A stretch of DNA of 34,147 nucleotides from Calothrix rhizosoleniae SC01. GTDB taxonomy: Bacteria > Cyanobacteriota > Cyanobacteriia > Cyanobacteriales > Nostocaceae. Of the stretch, positions 17,288 to 26,833 are shown one piece after another. The stretch spans positions 1-34,147 of the forward strand of contig NZ_FYBH01000017.1 in the NCBI RefSeq assembly GCF_900185595.1. The letters are read 5' to 3'. Under the pieces are notes generated by a model, which did no database searches, was not told the DNA's origin, and worked only from the letters and a program-made list of their open reading frames with translations. Within the stretch, counting starts at the first letter, position 1, and each line of letters starts with the position of its first letter. A program made the position numbers and the translations under genes.

Positions 17288-18679
17288 ATGTCAATTGCTT
17301 TAATCAGACAAACCCTGAAAACTCTACATAAGCATTCCCGTGAGCGCAGTGGTCGCACATCTTATAGAGTCAATCAGTGGTTCAAATGGTTGTCTCCTGG
17401 ATTATCAGTCAAACGCTGGCTGTTGATTAGTGTGGGAGGTGTAATCTTAGCGGTTCTGGGATTAGCGATTTGGATTAAGCTGACACCCATATTTTGGATG
17501 ATTCAGTTACTGAGAGGTTTGTTAGGATTTATCACAAATTTGTTACCAAACTATATCAGTGGACCTTTGGTTTTAATATGTGGTTTGTTGTTACTACTGT
17601 GGGGACAAACTCGCACAGTCCATTCAATTACTCAAGTTATTCGACCAGAAGGTGATGAAGAAATAATTGATATGCTACTGGCTCATCGTCGGCTTTATCG
17701 AGGGCCAAAAATAGTGGTTATTGGCGGAGGAACTGGTCTTTCCACACTTTTGAGGGGATTAAAAAATTATAGTGCTAATATTACAGCTATTGTCACAGTG
17801 GCTGACGATGGAGGCTCCTCGGGACGTTTGCGACGAGAAATAGGAGTTTTACCCCCTGGAGATATCCGCAACTGTTTAGCAGCTATGGCTGATGAAGAAA
17901 AGTTATTAACAGAATTATTTCAATATCGCTTTAGTGCTGGAGATGGACTGACAGGTCACAGCTTTGGTAACTTATTCTTGACAGCCATGAGTGAAATAAC
18001 TGGGGATTTAGAAAGAGCAGTTGCTGCTAGTTCTAAAGTATTAGCCATTAGAGGACAGGTATTACCAGCTACCCTCAGTGATGTGAGACTCTGGGCTGAA
18101 TTAGCAGATGGTCGCCTAATTGAGGGAGAATCAAGCATTAGTGAAGCTGGAGGAAAGATTGTTACCATTGGTTGTACCCCTGCTCGTCCTCCAGCATTAC
18201 CGGCTGCAATTAAAGCTCTCAATGAAGCAGATTGTATTATTATGGGGCCTGGAAGCCTATATACCAGTGTAATTCCTAATCTATTGGTACCAGAAATTGC
18301 CGATGCGATCGCCGCTTCTGTTGCTCCCCGCATTTATATTTGTAATATCATGACTCAGCCGGGAGAAACCCAAGGATATACTGTTAGCGATCACGTTAAA
18401 GCCATTGATAATGCTTGTGGTAGGTCTTTATTTACTTCTGTATTAGTCCAAAAGAAACAGCCCTCTGCTCGTGCTCATATCCGTTATTCTCAGGAAAACT
18501 CTCACCCCGTATTTTTTGACCGTAGTGAAATAAGTAAACTGGGACGACGTGCTGTAATCGCCAATGTCATGCATGAAGATGAAACAGGTTGTGTACGCCA
18601 CGATCCCCAAAAATTAGCCAGCATTTTACTACAGTGGTATAGTGGTGTATCAAAAAAAAATATGAAAATCAAAAACTAA
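17288..18679 (+). CDS. YvcK/CofD-like family protein, membrane-anchored
   Basis: This 463-residue protein has a basic N-terminus, two hydrophobic segments (about residues 43-64 and 78-104) and then a complete YvcK/gluconeogenesis-factor domain from about 138. The nucleotide-binding signature is [20 protein letters not shown] followed by [56 protein letters not shown] and [16 protein letters not shown] also match. YvcK proteins bind UDP-sugars and affect cell-wall precursor supply and carbon metabolism in Gram-positives; the membrane-anchored form is common in cyanobacteria, where the role is less defined. The length fits this form. tsaE follows on the same strand after about 150 bp. Confidence 0.88.
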   Translation: MSIALIRQTLKTLHKHSRERSGRTSYRVNQWFKWLSPGLSVKRWLLISVGGVILAVLGLAIWIKLTPIFWMIQLLRGLLGFITNLLPNYISGPLVLICGLLLLLWGQTRTVHSITQVIRPEGDEEIIDMLLAHRRLYRGPKIVVIGGGTGLSTLLRGLKNYSANITAIVTVADDGGSSGRLRREIGVLPPGDIRNCLAAMADEEKLLTELFQYRFSAGDGLTGHSFGNLFLTAMSEITGDLERAVAASSKVLAIRGQVLPATLSDVRLWAELADGRLIEGESSISEAGGKIVTIGCTPARPPALPAAIKALNEADCIIMGPGSLYTSVIPNLLVPEIADAIAASVAPRIYICNIMTQPGETQGYTVSDHVKAIDNACGRSLFTSVLVQKKQPSARAHIRYSQENSHPVFFDRSEISKLGRRAVIANVMHEDETGCVRHDPQKLASILLQWYSGVSKKNMKIKN

Positions 18680-18831
18680 ACCCAGTCCATGTTGAAACTT
18701 GGAGTTTCTGATTATTCGGATATGTAATTGCGACGTAAGGAAGCAATCCCAAATTCATGGGTCAAAAACTACGGTTATCAAAGTAGATGAGGTTTATTAG
18801 GGTTTTTGCAGAATGGGTAACTGTGCAATCA

Positions 18832-19296
18832 ATGATCAAAATTTTGCTAGCCAATGCAGAAGCAATGCATCAGCTAGGAATCTACTTAGGTAAATCCCTT
18901 GATGCTCCGAGTATTCTATTGTTAGAAGGTGATTTAGGTGCTGGAAAAACGACCTTAGTACAAGGTATTGGTAAAGGTTTAGATATTACCGAACCAATAG
19001 TAAGTCCTACCTTCACCCTCATTAATGAATATACGGAAGGACGCATTCCTCTGTATCATTTAGATTTATATCGCCTTACCACCCCAGAAGTTGCCAACTT
19101 AAATTTAGACACTTATTGGGAAGGAATTGAGTTCACACCAGGAATTGTTGCTATTGAGTGGGCAGAGCGAATGCCCTACAAACCTGATAGATATATTAGC
19201 CTATACCTCACCCATACAGATGAGGATTCCCGGCAAATAGAAATTGTCCTATTCAACTGTACCTTACCCCAAACAATTTTAGATTTTTGCCAGTAG
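18832..19296 (+). CDS. tsaE: tRNA threonylcarbamoyladenosine biosynthesis ATPase TsaE
   Basis: From the ATG at 18832 this encodes 154 residues starting MIKILLANAEAMHQLGIYLG. The P-loop EGDLGAGKTTLVQGIGKGL near residues 34-52, SPTFTLINEY near 62-71, LYHLDLYRL near 78-86, and AIEWAERMP near 119-127 are the TsaE signature. TsaE is the ATPase that works with TsaB and TsaD to form t6A at position 37 of ANN-decoding tRNAs. An in-frame ATG at 18787 would add 15 residues (MRFIRVFAEWVTVQS) that are not typical, so the inner start is preferred. Confidence 0.9.
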   Translation: MIKILLANAEAMHQLGIYLGKSLDAPSILLLEGDLGAGKTTLVQGIGKGLDITEPIVSPTFTLINEYTEGRIPLYHLDLYRLTTPEVANLNLDTYWEGIEFTPGIVAIEWAERMPYKPDRYISLYLTHTDEDSRQIEIVLFNCTLPQTILDFCQ

Positions 19297-20533
19297 TCAG
19301 AATGCAGAAGCCCAGAAGATTGAATGGAGATTATCATGTTAATCTTCAAAATTTCAAATGCCTCTTGCAAAGGAGCTGCAATCACAAAATTATTCAACTC
19401 CTTGACAATGAATGAAACAAAGACATTTTCGTGGCCGTCTATAGCATTACTATATAAGGGTTATAAAATTTTTGAATTAAGATTACAGTCTCAAACTTAA
19501 TCTGAATGTAGAAGTCTTATCTTCCACTGCCTCGTTCGTTATCTAGTAACATATTTGGTATCTCAAAAATTAATTTTTAACGGTTTTCAAAGATATTTTG
19601 CTGATTGAGTTTAATGAAGTATTGACATTTAGTTTTTTTCTTGTTACCACTATTATTACTTAAGTAATTTTGCAGATACTTGTATGAAAAATAGTAACTT
19701 CATCACTCCGGAATTCCTTTAATATACTGGATCTGTTTTGATGACTTACCTCCGGTTTCCATCTTGATAACTCCGGTTTTATTCTCTACGTTTAACTAAA
19801 GAACAAATCCGGATTTTTAGGTTTAGTAAGGCTACATAAAAACAAATTCAGTTAAATAATCGCAAAACAAGTTGAATGATCACTTGCTTTGGTATCATGC
19901 TGTTTAATTTGTTCTTAAGATTCATTATTCCCAAGTTGAGTCAATGATTTACATCTCAAAGGGATTAATTTTCTCAGATGAGAAAACTTAATTTAAATAA
20001 ACTTTGTTAAATAGTTATACTAATATTTTGTTTGTAATAATTAGTTATAAACCGCATACACAAATACTAGATAAAAAGGTTATGGGAATTCATAAAATAC
20101 GGTGTAAATAACTAATACCAAATTTGCAAATATTATTTGATATTTAGCACTACCCAATTACGGTCTGCTGAATAACTGAAAAATATTGATTTATCAATGC
20201 TTTGAGGTTATTTTATTGGGGAGGGGCGTGCAAGGAAGTTAGGATTTTAGGTTTAAAATCCTTGCATCTGTTATTTTTTCTGGTAAAAATAATAAAAATC
20301 AAGAAGCTGGAACTACTCCCCACTCCCTACTCCCTACCCTTACCAAAAGACTTTTATGCCTAACGGCACGCTCCGCGAACAGCAAGCCTCAATTAGATTA
20401 GCCCTTCGACTTTGCTCAGGGCTAACGGTGAGCGAAGTCAAAGGGCTAAGACATTGTTTAACTGTGAAATCTATCTACAACGCTGAGGGCTTATAGAGAC
20501 ATAAAAAGCTACATCTCTACATGGTATATTTCC
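19297..20533. other. 1.24 kb AT-rich region without genes
   Basis: I see no coding sequence or known RNA. Four TCCGG-containing sites cluster at about 19707, 19751, 19774 and 19807, three of them as CTCCGG. A lone ATACCAAATTTG (from about 20115) resembles the end of the ATACC repeats. CACTCCCTACTCCCTACC heptamers are at about 20320, GCACGCTCCGCGAAC at about 20366, and a hairpin at 20400-20447. The region separates tsaE from the convergent 3' end of agrE, so it is not an obvious promoter region for either. Confidence 0.6.
20400..20447. repeat. Long imperfect hairpin near the end of agrE
   Basis: AGCCCTTCGACTTTGCTC (20400-20417) pairs with GAGCGAAGTCAAAGGGCT (20430-20447) at sixteen of eighteen positions, with a 12-base loop. 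It is about 90 bp beyond the agrE stop. This kind of AGCCCTTCGACT palindrome is widespread in bacterial intergenic DNA; it could also act as a terminator for agrE, though no T tract follows on the minus strand. Confidence 0.6.
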
Positions 20534-22645
20534 TTAGCCTAATTGCTGAGTATACGGACTAGTCAACAGATTTAATTGCTGTATTAGCAAGCTGAGGAAT
20601 AACCCCACATCAGTTACTACACCCATAGATTCTACAGAACCGCGATCGCTCAATTTTGTGACCACGGCTGGATTAATATCGACACAAACCATTTTCACAC
20701 CTGCAGGAGTCATATTGCCCACACCAATGGAGTGGAGCATTGATGAGAGCATTAAAACCATCTCTACACCTTGAAGCTGTTGTGCATATTCTGCCTGTGC
20801 TTTAATTAGATCCATCTGAGTATCCGGTAAGGGTCCATCATCGCGAATGGAGCCAGCTAGAACAAAGGGAACGTTATTTTTCACACACTCATACATGACC
20901 CCACTCTTTATTGCCCCCGCTTCCACGGCTTTGGCAATATTACCGTAACGGCGTACAGTATTAATCACCTTCAGGTGGTGGCGGTGTCCGCCCATTACAG
21001 CTACACCTCGCTTCATATCCACACCCAAGGAAGTACCCATGAGGGATTGTTCCATGTCGTGAACTGCGATCGCATTACCTCCCAGTAATGTCTGTATGTA
21101 TCCTTCCCTAATAAGTTGGGCTAGGTGTTGACCACCACCAGTATGAATAACTACTGGCCCAGCAGTGACAGCTACTTTACCACCAGCATCCCTAATTTTA
21201 CGTAGTTCCCAGGCGACCTGCTCAACTATTAGCTCCACCCTGCGTTCGCTAGAAACACCGGCGGACATAAAGCTAAATTCTTGGGGATTGCGTTGTTCTC
21301 GGGATTCTGGTTTGCGAATGGTACGGATACCTTGTACATCGACTACTACTTTGTCTGCAACTGTTAAATCCCGCAGTAATTTACACTGAGCCAAAAGACC
21401 ATTGGGAGTTTCGCTAATTGCAATCGCTCCATCCATGCGTTGTTTTTCTACCTTCACCCATGTGCCATTAATTCGTACTTCTGTAGGATAAATGGTAGAA
21501 ACATAAAAATCATCGGGAGCAACCCCAGCTAGGGTTACAGGTAACAATTTAGCATCCCGCTCATCTTGGGGTAAATCTACAGCACCCAAATCAATTAACT
21601 GGGAGATAATTTCTTCCATCACTTCATGGGAAGGTGCAGAAACTTTCACCTCTGCGGAAGAAGTACTTTGACGTTGTTCTCCCAAATCAAAATTGAGGAC
21701 TTGGAAACTACCACCATTATCAACAATTAAGTCTAGGGCACGGTTAATCAAACCTGCATCTAAGAGGTGACCTTTCATACAAATCACCCGACTTTCCACA
21801 TACACATTACCATGAAGTTCTTCTCGAATTGGCTCCGTGGTTCTCAGGGTGAGACATTTTGCAGCTCCACCAGCTTTGAGAAATTCTGTCAGGGGAGTTT
21901 CGATTACTTGAAAACCAACATCTACTAGCTGTTTTTTCAGCTGTTCAGATATCTTATTCATGATGACGATGCGGTCTACATTGACTGCATTACAAGCAAA
22001 GTTAACTGCATCCGGTTCTGACACTACAATCCGCTTTTCTGGGGCGACTCGCATTTCGATTAAGCGGTTGGAGTAAGAGTCAAAAGCTGGTGGATAGTAT
22101 AGTAAATAACCATTGGTGAGGGGACAAAAACAGGTATCTAGGTGATAAAAACGATCATCAGTGAGTCGCAAGGATAGCACTTCAACATCCAACCATTTAG
22201 CTAAATAGGGATGGGAATCTAGTTCTGAACGAAAACCATATCCAGCCCATAGCCACCGTCCTTCCCGATCTAAAAGTGCGTCTCCTGCACCTTCAAAGGG
22301 TAGTTCTGGGGGTAATACATGAACTGTATAACCATTTTCTGCAAACCATTGCTGGAAGTAAGGTTCTTCTCCCTGTCTTTCTTTGTGTAAAAAACGACTT
22401 AGTACTACGGTTTTACCCAATACCAATCCAGCATTGGCTGTAAATACCATATCAGGCCACCCTTTTTCTGGTGTTACTAAATCGACAATGGCGTGTTCTT
22501 TGATACTTTGGTGTAATTTATGCCACTGTTCCACAGCGCGATCGCGTGATGACTTATGTATATTCCCTTCCATCCAGGGATTAATTACATAGTCTACATC
22601 GTAGTGGTCTGGAGCACACATTAAAAAGCGAATCAGGGAAGTCAT
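20534..22645 (-). CDS. agrE: Bifunctional arginine dihydrolase/ornithine cyclodeaminase (AgrE/ArgZ)
   Basis: This 703-residue enzyme matches the cyanobacterial AgrE/ArgZ family (TIGR00300). The N-terminal guanidine-modifying domain (about 1-280) starts TSLIRFLMCAPDHYDVDYVI. It has the expected catalytic residues in the right numbering from the ATG at 22645: Asn71 in FTANAGLV, His168 in FYHLDTCF and Cys264 in GGAAKCLTLR. It converts arginine to ornithine, CO2 and ammonia. The C-terminal half (about 285-700) is the LOR/SDH-like, ornithine-cyclodeaminase-related domain (AGPVVIHTGGGQHLAQLIRE, GVDMKRGVAVMGGHRHHLKV), which in the Anabaena enzyme makes proline from ornithine. The pathway releases nitrogen from cyanophycin-derived arginine. 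An upstream in-frame GTG would add three residues only. It is monocistronic. Confidence 0.94.
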   Translation of the reverse strand: MTSLIRFLMCAPDHYDVDYVINPWMEGNIHKSSRDRAVEQWHKLHQSIKEHAIVDLVTPEKGWPDMVFTANAGLVLGKTVVLSRFLHKERQGEEPYFQQWFAENGYTVHVLPPELPFEGAGDALLDREGRWLWAGYGFRSELDSHPYLAKWLDVEVLSLRLTDDRFYHLDTCFCPLTNGYLLYYPPAFDSYSNRLIEMRVAPEKRIVVSEPDAVNFACNAVNVDRIVIMNKISEQLKKQLVDVGFQVIETPLTEFLKAGGAAKCLTLRTTEPIREELHGNVYVESRVICMKGHLLDAGLINRALDLIVDNGGSFQVLNFDLGEQRQSTSSAEVKVSAPSHEVMEEIISQLIDLGAVDLPQDERDAKLLPVTLAGVAPDDFYVSTIYPTEVRINGTWVKVEKQRMDGAIAISETPNGLLAQCKLLRDLTVADKVVVDVQGIRTIRKPESREQRNPQEFSFMSAGVSSERRVELIVEQVAWELRKIRDAGGKVAVTAGPVVIHTGGGQHLAQLIREGYIQTLLGGNAIAVHDMEQSLMGTSLGVDMKRGVAVMGGHRHHLKVINTVRRYGNIAKAVEAGAIKSGVMYECVKNNVPFVLAGSIRDDGPLPDTQMDLIKAQAEYAQQLQGVEMVLMLSSMLHSIGVGNMTPAGVKMVCVDINPAVVTKLSDRGSVESMGVVTDVGLFLSLLIQQLNLLTSPYTQQLG

Positions 22646-22804
22646 ATATATCACAAGATTATAGATGCTACAAGCCTCTTTTATAGGAATACTTGCCAGT
22701 ATATTTACGTAGAGGCTAGAAAGCTCTAGTATTTAATACTATTAGACGATACCAAGGCTTATTCACCTATTTTATTACTCCCAAGAGAGAAGAGGTTGAT
22801 TTTT

Positions 22805-22949
22805 ATACCATTTCTTTATGAGGCTGCGCTAAATAAATTTGCGAGGGAAGGTCTAATGCCAATTCTCCAAAATAAAGCTACACATGGACAGGAGAGGGGC
22901 AGGGAGCAGAGGGAGAATTATCTGTAGCCAGGATTTAGAGAAATGGTAT
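22805..22949. repeat. 145 bp inverted-repeat (MITE-like) element
   Basis: Bounded by ATACCATTTCT (22805) and AGAAATGGTAT (ending 22949), perfect 11-bp inverted ends, with a T preceding the left end and an A following the right. The interior carries GGGGCAGGGAGCAGAGGGAG and the block TCTGTAGCCAGGATTTAGAG. The right half (about 22894-22949) is nearly repeated at 27026-27092. It occupies the gap between agrE and the membrane-protein gene. A 70-codon frame at 22884-23096 runs through the right half and is not a gene. Confidence 0.65.
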
Positions 22950-23041
22950 AATGCAAATCCAAAGCAGATTATCCCTTTTGGCGCATCTTCACACAGAATT
23001 AGTATTAGTGCTAAGGATATGGGAAAAATAGAGAAGTTTAT

Positions 23042-23500
23042 TCAAAAAAAGATAATATTAATCCAAATTGCAACTACAAGCAGGGCTGCTAATTGATAGT
23101 AGAGAGAACATACACGGTCAAGCTTCCGCAAAGCAGCCATTAAATGAGTCATATCGTTACCATCAGTATTGGCCACATTACCTAATTTAACAGCAGCCTG
23201 GGCGGTAGATTTACCAATAAAGATAATATATATAGATAGGACTAGAATACCAACAACAAACTTGACCATAGGTGCCAATTCTAGTTCTCTAGTACCCATA
23301 AATATGCCTAGGAACAATTGCCGTAAATTTCCTCCTTTTCCTTGAATAAACAAGAAAGCTATTCCAGATATTAAGGCAAATGTACCCATCGTAGTCCAAA
23401 AATAGGCAAAATTCCGCATTTTGATGGCTAATTTCCACAATAATTCGTTTTGAATTGAATCAAACTCATATTCTTGTGATTTCAATGGAAAAATTTTCAT
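23042..23500 (-). CDS. Unrecognised small membrane protein
   Basis: This 152-residue protein has three predicted membrane spans: about 32-54 (FAYFWTTMGTFALISGIAFL), 76-98 (APMVKFVVGILVLSIYIIFI) and 133-151 (YYQLAALLVVAIWINIIFF). A soluble N-terminal segment and a cytoplasmic-looking loop (AVKLGNVANTDGNDMTHLMA then ALRKLDRV) complete it. GAGGAGG at 23506-23512 is a strong ribosome-binding site 5 bp before the ATG, which supports the start and argues for a real gene. I do not recognise the family. The following ATACC element lies about 90 bp beyond its stop. It is divergent from the kinase gene. Confidence 0.7.
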   Translation of the reverse strand: MKIFPLKSQEYEFDSIQNELLWKLAIKMRNFAYFWTTMGTFALISGIAFLFIQGKGGNLRQLFLGIFMGTRELELAPMVKFVVGILVLSIYIIFIGKSTAQAAVKLGNVANTDGNDMTHLMAALRKLDRVCSLYYQLAALLVVAIWINIIFF

Positions 23501-23814
23501 AAAAACCTCCTCAAGGCTGTAGGACTCCTTTGTGTTCGTTGAACATTGAAAGAAGGTATAAGCATCTATTCCACAAATTCCTAGATATTGTATCCGTAAA
23601 AATAACTATATTTTATGTATTGGATTATGTGAGGCTTATGCGATCGCGTCTTGCAGGGCAAGGGTTTGAACTATGTGTTTTGCATAATTTTCAAGAGTAT
23701 GTATAATCTTTTTAAGAGATGCGTCGATTTAGAGACTGAAACCCTTACCAGGTAAAGGCTCCTCAGCGAACTCCCCACCGATTGGGTTAATTTGGATTAG
23801 TTGGGAACCATTTG

Positions 23815-23844
23815 TTAAACTAGTGCCACAGCAGCTAGTATAAT
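23815..23844 (+). promoter_or_regulatory. Candidate promoter for the Ser/Thr kinase
   Basis: A consensus -10 TATAAT at 23839-23844 lies 27 bp before the kinase ATG, with a weak -35 candidate TTAAAC at 23815-23820 (18 bp spacer). A start near 23851 would give a leader of about 20 bases. The rest of 23501-23871 shows a HIP1 site (about 23639) and a small CCTTACC/GGTAAAGG hairpin near 23742; no gene. Confidence 0.4.
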
Positions 23845-23871
23845 TTGGTGAAAACATCCGTTTTTTTGTGA

Positions 23872-25671
23872 ATGACAACAATCAAGCTGCTCAACAATCG
23901 CTATCAAGTAATTCAGGTATTAGGTAGTGGTGGTTTTGGTGAAACCTTTTTGGCGGAAGACACCCACATGCCTTCCCGTCGTCGTTGTGTCATTAAGCAA
24001 CTCAAACCAGTCACCAACGATCCCCAAACCTACAAGATGATTCAGCAACGGTTTGAGAGGGAAGCAGCAACTTTAGAGTATTTGGGGGAAGGTAGCGATC
24101 GCATACCCAAACTTTACGCCTATTTCTCTGAAAATGGACAGTTTTATTTAGTCCAGGAATGGATTCAAGGTCAAACCCTGGCAGATATTATCCAATCCCA
24201 AGGGACTCTCAACGAAACTATAGTCTGGGAAATTATTGTGAATTTGTTATCGGTTTTGCATTATGTCCATAGCAAAGGCATTATTCACCGGGATATCAAA
24301 CCTGATAACATCATCTTGCAAACATCCTCCCAACCCTGGGGGAAACCAATCCTCATCGATTTTGGAGCCGTTAAAGAAACAATTCGTTCTATAGTCAATT
24401 CCCCTGGTGTACCCACCTCTTCCCTAGTAATTGGCACACCAGGATATATGTCTAGGGAGCAATCCGTCGGACATCCAGTCTACGCTACCGACATTTACAG
24501 CTTAGGTTTGACAGCAGTGTTTTTATTGACTGGTAAACATCCCCAAGATTTCCCAGCCAATCCCCAAACTGGAGAAATTATTTGGCAAAATGATGCATCA
24601 GGAGTATCCCCCAATTTTGTCATGGTAATCGATCGCGCCATACAACCCAATGTTAGCGATCGCTATGGTACGGCAATGCAAATGTTATCAGCTTTACAAT
24701 CATCTCCTAGTGCCATTCCATCACCCACTCCTTACCCCCCAACCCAAGCCACTATTTCCCTCTCTCCCCATAACCATGCAACTAACCGGGGAACTCAAGC
24801 TATACCCTCCTCCAAGAGAATAGCCACAATCCCCCCACAAAAGGATAGTCAAGATTGGCAAAAACCAGCTTTAATTATTGGTAGCTTGCTTGTTGGTGGC
24901 TTAATTGGCGCAGTCGCAATCACTACTATGAATCGTCAGCCCCAAGTTACAGAGTCCGCAACTAAAGCAACTACATCTACCCAAGAAAATACAGATACTA
25001 ATCCCGTTACAGAATCCCCCATTCCCACTATTGAACCAGAAAGTATCCCCAACATCCCCAAATCAAGAGTTACTCCTACACCTTCTCCTACACCTTCTTT
25101 CCCTTCAGAGACATCCCCACCCCAACCAGAAACTATACTGGAAAATACTCAACCATCACCACCATTAGTTACATCTCCCACTACTCCACCCGTAGCTTCA
25201 CCACCACCCCAAAAACAGAAAACACCTACCGTTGGGCAAGTACCAGCATTTCCCGCAGGTACAGCCAGAAAGGATGTAGAAGCAGTCCTTGGGAAGCCAA
25301 GGAGAGATTTAAGAGGTTTGTGGGGGAATACCCGTGCTGTCACTTATAAGGTAATTCCCAACCAAATCGATCTTGGTTATTTATTTGACCGTACATCGGG
25401 GGAACTTAAACAAACTGAAGCATCTTTTGCTCAATCCGTAGATCCCCAACTAATGCAAAATACCTTAAATGGAATGTTAGCAGGTAAAGCCACACCGGAT
25501 ATTCAGCAAGGATTGCAACAAATCCAGCAGCGTCAGTCTGATAATTTTTCATTTTCCCTTGGTACCTGGAAAGGTCAAATTATTAGACAAGATTGTGACT
25601 TTATTTACATTAGTATTTGGGATGCTGACTTACATGATTTTGTGAATCCTTCCCAAGCAAGAAAATGTTGA
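23872..25671 (+). CDS. Membrane-anchored Ser/Thr protein kinase
   Basis: This 599-residue Hanks-type (PKN2-like) kinase has its catalytic domain at about 11-275: glycine loop VLGSGGFGETFLAED (16-30), Lys42 in CVIKQL, catalytic loop HRDIKPDNI (139-147), DFG at 163-165, and TPGYMSREQ (189-197) with the activation-segment/P+1 motif. A Pro/Ser/Thr-rich linker follows. There is one membrane span at about 332-352 (PALIIGSLLVGGLIGAVAIT), another Pro/Thr-rich linker, and a C-terminal extracytoplasmic domain (about 455-599: FPAGTARKDVEAVLGKPRRD ... SLGTWKGQIIRQDCDFIYIS). This C-terminal domain recurs in cyanobacterial kinases and is presumably a sensor. The substrate is unknown. All catalytic residues are present. 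Confidence 0.92.
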   Translation: MTTIKLLNNRYQVIQVLGSGGFGETFLAEDTHMPSRRRCVIKQLKPVTNDPQTYKMIQQRFEREAATLEYLGEGSDRIPKLYAYFSENGQFYLVQEWIQGQTLADIIQSQGTLNETIVWEIIVNLLSVLHYVHSKGIIHRDIKPDNIILQTSSQPWGKPILIDFGAVKETIRSIVNSPGVPTSSLVIGTPGYMSREQSVGHPVYATDIYSLGLTAVFLLTGKHPQDFPANPQTGEIIWQNDASGVSPNFVMVIDRAIQPNVSDRYGTAMQMLSALQSSPSAIPSPTPYPPTQATISLSPHNHATNRGTQAIPSSKRIATIPPQKDSQDWQKPALIIGSLLVGGLIGAVAITTMNRQPQVTESATKATTSTQENTDTNPVTESPIPTIEPESIPNIPKSRVTPTPSPTPSFPSETSPPQPETILENTQPSPPLVTSPTTPPVASPPPQKQKTPTVGQVPAFPAGTARKDVEAVLGKPRRDLRGLWGNTRAVTYKVIPNQIDLGYLFDRTSGELKQTEASFAQSVDPQLMQNTLNGMLAGKATPDIQQGLQQIQQRQSDNFSFSLGTWKGQIIRQDCDFIYISIWDADLHDFVNPSQARKC

Positions 25672-25803
25672 ATCACCTGAGTTCGGGATAAGTTCAAATC
25701 CTGATTATATCGTTACCTGATTTTGACCTTCACAAACGTGTTTGCCTTATTTCAGACATTAATCAACATCTCAAAGTGAAATAAAGCTCCTTAACACAAA
25801 CTG

Positions 25804-25988
25804 ATACCATTTTGGATTTTAGATTTTGAGGACAGTGTGGTCTTGGGGAGCCAGCGTTGTAGTCGGGTTTCCCGTCGCAGACGACTGGCGTTGGTTTCCC
25901 TCATGAGCAACTGTCCGGGATTGTGAAAGGGCTACTGTATAAGCTTTTCTTGCTTTCCATCTGTCGCAATCATTTTTTAAATTGGTAT
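25804..25988. repeat. 185 bp ATACC-ended inverted-repeat element
   Basis: The ends ATACCATTTTGGATTTTAGA (25804) and CATTTTTTAAATTGGTAT (ending 25988) are related as inverted repeats (ATACCAnTTT). The interior has GTTGTAGTCGGGTTTCCCGT and CTGGCGTTGGTTTCCCTCAT, a block I associate with widespread Nostocales repeats. The right end (CTGTCGCAATCATTTTTTAA) is nearly the same as the sequence at 28979-29000. It sits in the 478 bp gap between the kinase and TetR genes; a 100-codon minus-strand frame there (25819-26121) crosses the element and is judged non-coding. Confidence 0.6.
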
Positions 25989-26149
25989 GAGATAAATTAG
26001 GCAAAGCAACAACAATCAAACTACCAAAACCAACCTTCATTCTCTGAAGCGAACTCCTAAACTCTGAGAGCTTTTTATTTATTGTCAAAAGCACCGGAGA
26101 AAATAATATGTTTTTAAACATTTGGGATGCTCCCGTGAAATTGATTAAT

Positions 26150-26833
26150 TTATTTCTTGGAATTTCCTAATCCTTCTATTAAGGTTCGAGTTACAAAACT
26201 GGAGATGGATTCAACATCTTCAGCTTTTACTAATGAAAGTTGATTATCAATTAATAACATTGCTAATCCATGTACCAATGACCAAGCAACCCATGCTAGT
26301 TGTCTTGACTCTCCAGATTTAATCAAGCCTTGGGACTGACCTTCTATAATCACGTTTTCCAGTACCATAAATGCTTGCTGGCTGGCTTCCTCAAGGGATG
26401 AATATTGCGTTTTTTCGCTGCTATATGTGCTAAACATAACTCGGTAGTGGGCAGGATGAGCGATCGCATATTTAATATAAGCTACGCCAGTAGTCTCTAA
26501 TTGTTGTAATGGCTGGTTTTCTAACCCCCCGATTGCTGCTGTTAAGTCTTGAGTTAACTCTAACAATCCTTCTTCTGCTACCACTGCTAATAGAGCTTCC
26601 TTGTCTGGAAAATGACGATAGGGAGCTGCATGGGAAACGCCAATATAACGAGCTAATCCTCGCAAGGATAAGCTACTGACATCTTGTTGATTAATTAAGG
26701 CAATCGCTCCTGCAATCAATGCCTGTCTTAAATCTCCATGGTGATAGGTGGCTTTGCTTTTGACAACTCCCTGTCCTGAAGGAGTGGGGATTCTTGGTTC
26801 GTTGGGACTACCCATGTAGCTTTCCCTCTCCAA
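26150..26833 (-). CDS. TetR/AcrR family transcriptional regulator
   Basis: This 227-residue protein has a TetR helix-turn-helix domain at about residues 29-80: TYHHGDLRQALIAGAIALIN, then LSLRGLARYIGVSHAAPYRH and FPDKEALLAVVAEEGL. It is followed by a ligand-binding domain of the WHG type (AHPAHYRVMFSTYS near 124-137). It is divergent from the RetSat-like flavoprotein, whose promoter carries an inverted repeat, so that gene is its likely target. The first 27 residues (MERESYMGSPNEPRIPTPSG and following) are not TetR-like: they are encoded by what looks like the right end of the adjoining IS605-type remnant. Translation may start at 26833 or at the inner ATG at 26815, both within transposon-derived DNA. 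Confidence 0.88.
   Translation of the reverse strand: MERESYMGSPNEPRIPTPSGQGVVKSKATYHHGDLRQALIAGAIALINQQDVSSLSLRGLARYIGVSHAAPYRHFPDKEALLAVVAEEGLLELTQDLTAAIGGLENQPLQQLETTGVAYIKYAIAHPAHYRVMFSTYSSEKTQYSSLEEASQQAFMVLENVIIEGQSQGLIKSGESRQLAWVAWSLVHGLAMLLIDNQLSLVKAEDVESISSFVTRTLIEGLGNSKK

Noticed and set aside
19176-19397. 73-codon minus-strand frame overlapping the end of tsaE
   Set aside because: Overlaps a confident gene antisense; no recognisable motif and no ribosome-binding site.
19297-20533. Known structured RNAs (RNase P RNA, tmRNA, SRP RNA, 6S, Yfr1)
   Set aside because: None of the conserved sequence blocks I know for these RNAs was found on either strand.
22884-23096. 70-codon plus-strand frame
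   Set aside because: It runs through the right half of the 22805-22949 element and into the 3' end of the membrane-protein gene on the other strand.
25819-26121. 100-codon minus-strand frame between kinase and TetR
   Set aside because: Its C-terminal half is the ATACC repeat element read through; no motif or ribosome-binding site supports it.
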